Part shown: piece after piece, positions 61,847 through 64,000 of the stretch | Position numbering within the stretch: position 1 is the first letter of the stretch | Layout of the letters: the number at the start of each line of letters is the position of its first letter | DNA from: Aliiroseovarius lamellibrachiae | GTDB taxonomy: Bacteria > Pseudomonadota > Alphaproteobacteria > Rhodobacterales > Rhodobacteraceae | DNA length: 64,000 nt | Reading direction: 5' to 3' | Assembly: GCF_018599245.1 (NCBI RefSeq) | Contig: NZ_JAHEVJ010000004.1 | Location: forward strand, 269,691-333,690 | Made by a program: the position numbers and the translations under genes | The notes under the pieces: generated by a model | What the model was told of the DNA's origin: nothing | The model's input: only the letters and a program-made list of their open reading frames with translations | Databases searched by the model: none

Positions 61847-63193
61847 ATGACACTGACTTCACCCGGAGAGAACCTCCGAGATCCAAATTACACCCCCCCA
61901 TTGGCACAAGCCGTGCCACTTGGCATTCAACATATTCTGGCGATGTTCGCCTCCAATGTTACGCCCGCCATTATTGTGGCAGGGGCGGCTGGGTTTGGCT
62001 TTGGCTCCAACTCACCCGATTTTCCAATCATGCTTTACATGATCCAGATGTCGATGCTGTTTGCCGGCATTGCCACTTTGTTTCAAACCATTGGTATGGG
62101 CCCGGTGGGCGCGCGGCTGCCAATTGTTCAAGGCACAAGCTTTGCATTTTTGCCGGTAATGATTCCCGCCGTGGCAGGACAAGGGGCGGCTGGCATCGCT
62201 GGTTTGATGACCGGTGTTGTCATCGGTGGCGTGTTCCACTTTTTACTTGGTTCGGTGATTGGGCGCATTCGGTTTGCGCTGCCACCGCTGGTCACCGGAT
62301 TGATCGTCCTGATGATCGGGCTTTCGTTGATCAAAGTGGGCATTCAATATGCGGCGGGCGGCGTTCCGTTGATCGGCAAACCTGCCTTCGGCAGCCTCGC
62401 TCTCTGGACCCCTGCCCTCGTGGTGATCGTTGTCACGCTCGCCATAAAGTTCTTCACAAAAGGGTTCCTTGCCGCAGCGGCAATCCTTTTGGGGCTGATA
62501 GCAGGATATCTCGTGGCCTTGATGATGGGGCAGGTCAATTTCGGCAATGTCGGAAAAGCATCGTGGTTCGCCCTGCCGACACCATTTAAATTCGGATGGG
62601 AAATGAACGGGGCGATTATCATTGGTATGTGTTTCATGGCAATCATCTCGGCCATCGAAACCGTAGGCGATACAACCGGAATCACCAAAGGCGGAGCGGG
62701 TCGCGAGGCTACGGATGACGAAATTTCCGGTGCCACATATGCTGATGGTTTAGGGACGGCAATTGCAGGTGTTTTTGGCGGATTGCCAAATACATCCTTT
62801 AGCCAAAATGTCGGTCTGATCAGCATGACTGGCGTGATGAGTCGCCATGTTGTGACCATTGGCGCACTGTTTCTGGTGCTATGCGGCTTGATCCCGCGGA
62901 TTGGTGCACTCGTTTCAACTGTGCCAATCAACGTACTGGGCGGCGGCGTAATTGTCATGTTTGGCATGGTCGCTGCCGCTGGGATCAACATGCTGTCGGA
63001 AGTAAACTGGAACCGACGCAACATGGTGATTTTTGCCGTATCGTTGTCGGTTGGACTTGGTTTGCAGCAGGTGCCAGATGCGTTGCAGCATTTGGGTAGA
63101 ACATGGCAAATCCTGTTGACATCAGGACTGTTGCCCGCTGCCTTTCTGGCGATTGTTCTAAATCTTCTCTTACCTGAAGATTTGGATACGTAA
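61847..63193 (+). CDS. Urate/xanthine permease (NCS2 family)
   Basis: 448 residues, 14 TM helices. NCS2 motifs QHILAMFASNVTPAIIVAG, QGTSFAFLPVM, AIISAIETVGDTTGITKGG (the E in place of the uracil-type EH-FGD points to purine), FGGLPNTSFSQNVGLISMTG. Placement divergent from puuD makes urate or xanthine uptake the best guess. ATG 61847 follows AGGGAG; earlier in-frame starts have no site. Confidence 0.9.
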   Translation: MTLTSPGENLRDPNYTPPLAQAVPLGIQHILAMFASNVTPAIIVAGAAGFGFGSNSPDFPIMLYMIQMSMLFAGIATLFQTIGMGPVGARLPIVQGTSFAFLPVMIPAVAGQGAAGIAGLMTGVVIGGVFHFLLGSVIGRIRFALPPLVTGLIVLMIGLSLIKVGIQYAAGGVPLIGKPAFGSLALWTPALVVIVVTLAIKFFTKGFLAAAAILLGLIAGYLVALMMGQVNFGNVGKASWFALPTPFKFGWEMNGAIIIGMCFMAIISAIETVGDTTGITKGGAGREATDDEISGATYADGLGTAIAGVFGGLPNTSFSQNVGLISMTGVMSRHVVTIGALFLVLCGLIPRIGALVSTVPINVLGGGVIVMFGMVAAAGINMLSEVNWNRRNMVIFAVSLSVGLGLQQVPDALQHLGRTWQILLTSGLLPAAFLAIVLNLLLPEDLDT

Positions 63194-63252
63194 GAAAAGA
63201 CGCTCAATTCTTGGTTCACGTGCTCCAGGCCCTTTAGGGATTGTGTTGAAAA

Positions 63253-63279
63253 AGGATCGCCCCAAATTGGGGCGATCCT
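63253..63279 (-). terminator. Rho-independent terminator of the chemotaxis-receptor gene
   Basis: Perfect 11-bp stem AGGATCGCCCC with GGGGCGATCCT around a 5-nt loop. A run of five T follows on the minus strand but not on the plus strand, so it serves the gene ending at 63409 rather than the permease. Confidence 0.88.
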
Positions 63280-63408
63280 GCGTTTGGGGCAGTTTAGCCA
63301 CACCGCCCTCCACGTTCTTCATCTTCAGAGCTGCTCGACGCAATGTGAAAGAGAAAGACGCGTGGGAATTAGAAAATCCCAAGCGTAGTCCTCTAGCCAA
63401 TCGCCCGA

Positions 63409-64000
63409 TCAAAAGTCATCCCAATCGTCTAGATCATCTTGCGGCAGGTCCTCGATTTTTTGCACTGCGGTCACCTGCGTCATAGGTTTGGCTGCGGAGT
63501 GTGTCTGGGCGCTGACATCTGCATTCCCCGCCCCCCGTGCGGCAAACCTTGGGGAAATCACCTCCCCCTCCGACACTCTGGCTGCGCCCGTTTTAAATCG
63601 TCCCATCGTGCTGGTCAGCGTTTCCGCCTCGCGCGTCAATGAATGGCTTGCCGCTGTGGTTTCTTCAAACATGGCTGCGTTTTGCTGGGTCACTTGATCA
63701 AGTTGGTTCACCGCCTCGTTGATTTCCGCAAGCCCGGAACTTTGCTCGCGTGCAGAGACGGCGATCTCACCAACATTGTGGCTGATCTCGCTGACGCTTT
63801 CCACGATCCCGGCCAGCGCCTCTCCGGCTTGATCCACCAACTGCACGCCACGTTTCACCTGAGTTCCCGACGCCGAAATCAGCTCATTGATCTCACGCGC
63901 GGCATCTGACGAACGCTGCGCAAGCGCGCGAACCTCTGACGCCACCACCGCAAACCCCCGGCCGGCCTCACCCGCACGCGCCGCTTCGACACCCGCATTC
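63409..64000 (-). CDS. Methyl-accepting chemotaxis protein, N-terminus cut by window edge
   Basis: Only about 196 C-terminal residues are inside. The cytoplasmic signalling helical hairpin is clear: NAGVEAARAGEAGRGFAVVA just before the tip and VASEVRALAQRSSDAAREI after it, followed by long heptads (SEISHNVGEIAVSAREQSSG, LDQVTQQNAAMFEETTAAS) and a variable tail ending DDLDDWDDF. No ligand domain can be seen. It lies downstream of the urate permease, convergent with it. Confidence 0.95.
   Translation of the reverse strand, partial: NAGVEAARAGEAGRGFAVVASEVRALAQRSSDAAREINELISASGTQVKRGVQLVDQAGEALAGIVESVSEISHNVGEIAVSAREQSSGLAEINEAVNQLDQVTQQNAAMFEETTAASHSLTREAETLTSTMGRFKTGAARVSEGEVISPRFAARGAGNADVSAQTHSAAKPMTQVTAVQKIEDLPQDDLDDWDDF

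Noticed and set aside
61847..63193. Uracil permease assignment for the second NCS2 protein
   Set aside because: The EH-FGD uracil motif is replaced by SAIETVGD and it diverges from puuD, so a purine or urate substrate fits better.

Overview
The window reads as a chromosomal segment of a marine Rhodobacteraceae (Roseobacter-group) alphaproteobacterium. The reasons are the divergent phaC/phaZ pair, a class I lysyl-tRNA synthetase, ThyX as thymidylate synthase, an SdhE/XRE pair, tripartite tricarboxylate (TTT) transport genes, a tpa-tauR-xsc-pta taurine locus and a family-type palindromic intergenic repeat. The taxonomic call is inference from gene content. I saw no rRNA, tRNA, CRISPR array, insertion sequence or prophage block.

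Layout. 1-9201: polyhydroxybutyrate synthase (cut by the left edge) and depolymerase around a TGC-rich operator candidate; two alpha/beta hydrolases; thrS; then a compact four-gene bufferin-type RiPP operon (DUF2282 precursor, MNIO/DUF692 enzyme, DUF2063 partner, DoxX protein). 9252-17630: ArsC-like reductase, cspA, an AT-rich DUF3644 singleton, thyX, a surface-lipoprotein plus Slam (type XI secretion) pair, gloA, a VWA protein, MarR, sdhE and an XRE regulator. 17719-25581: aspartate aminotransferase, two small conserved proteins, an ECF sigma/anti-sigma pair beside a COG4315 secreted protein with its own ECF-like promoter, MATE pump, lytic transglycosylase, PPK2. 25973-38606: a large pectate-lyase-fold protein, lysK, TerB-like protein, uracil/xanthine permease, GST with an unusual duplicated operator candidate, dacB, nadD, ettA, a GIY-YIG singleton and a thioesterase.

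38735-48246 is a catabolic locus of unknown substrate: a MarR regulator, then UPF0261-aldehyde dehydrogenase-TctA-TctB-TctC in one direction and IclR plus a class III aminotransferase in the other, around a palindromic operator candidate. 48317-52829 holds ferredoxin, glutamine-synthetase-like ligase and cytochrome P450, divergent from a class I glutamine amidotransferase and next to a GntR regulator. This set looks like a gamma-glutamylation/hydroxylation/deglutamylation route for an amine and is the least described system here.

53012-59511 is the taurine pathway: Tpa makes sulfoacetaldehyde, Xsc converts it to sulfite and acetyl phosphate, Pta gives acetyl-CoA, under the MocR regulator TauR. 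Repeated TauR-like boxes lie before tpa, tauR and xsc, and an acetyltransferase pseudogene sits inside the locus. A second Pta paralogue follows the cytochrome-c urate hydroxylase puuD and runs tail to tail into the first pta; a urate/xanthine permease diverges from puuD. The window ends in a chemotaxis receptor cut by the right edge.
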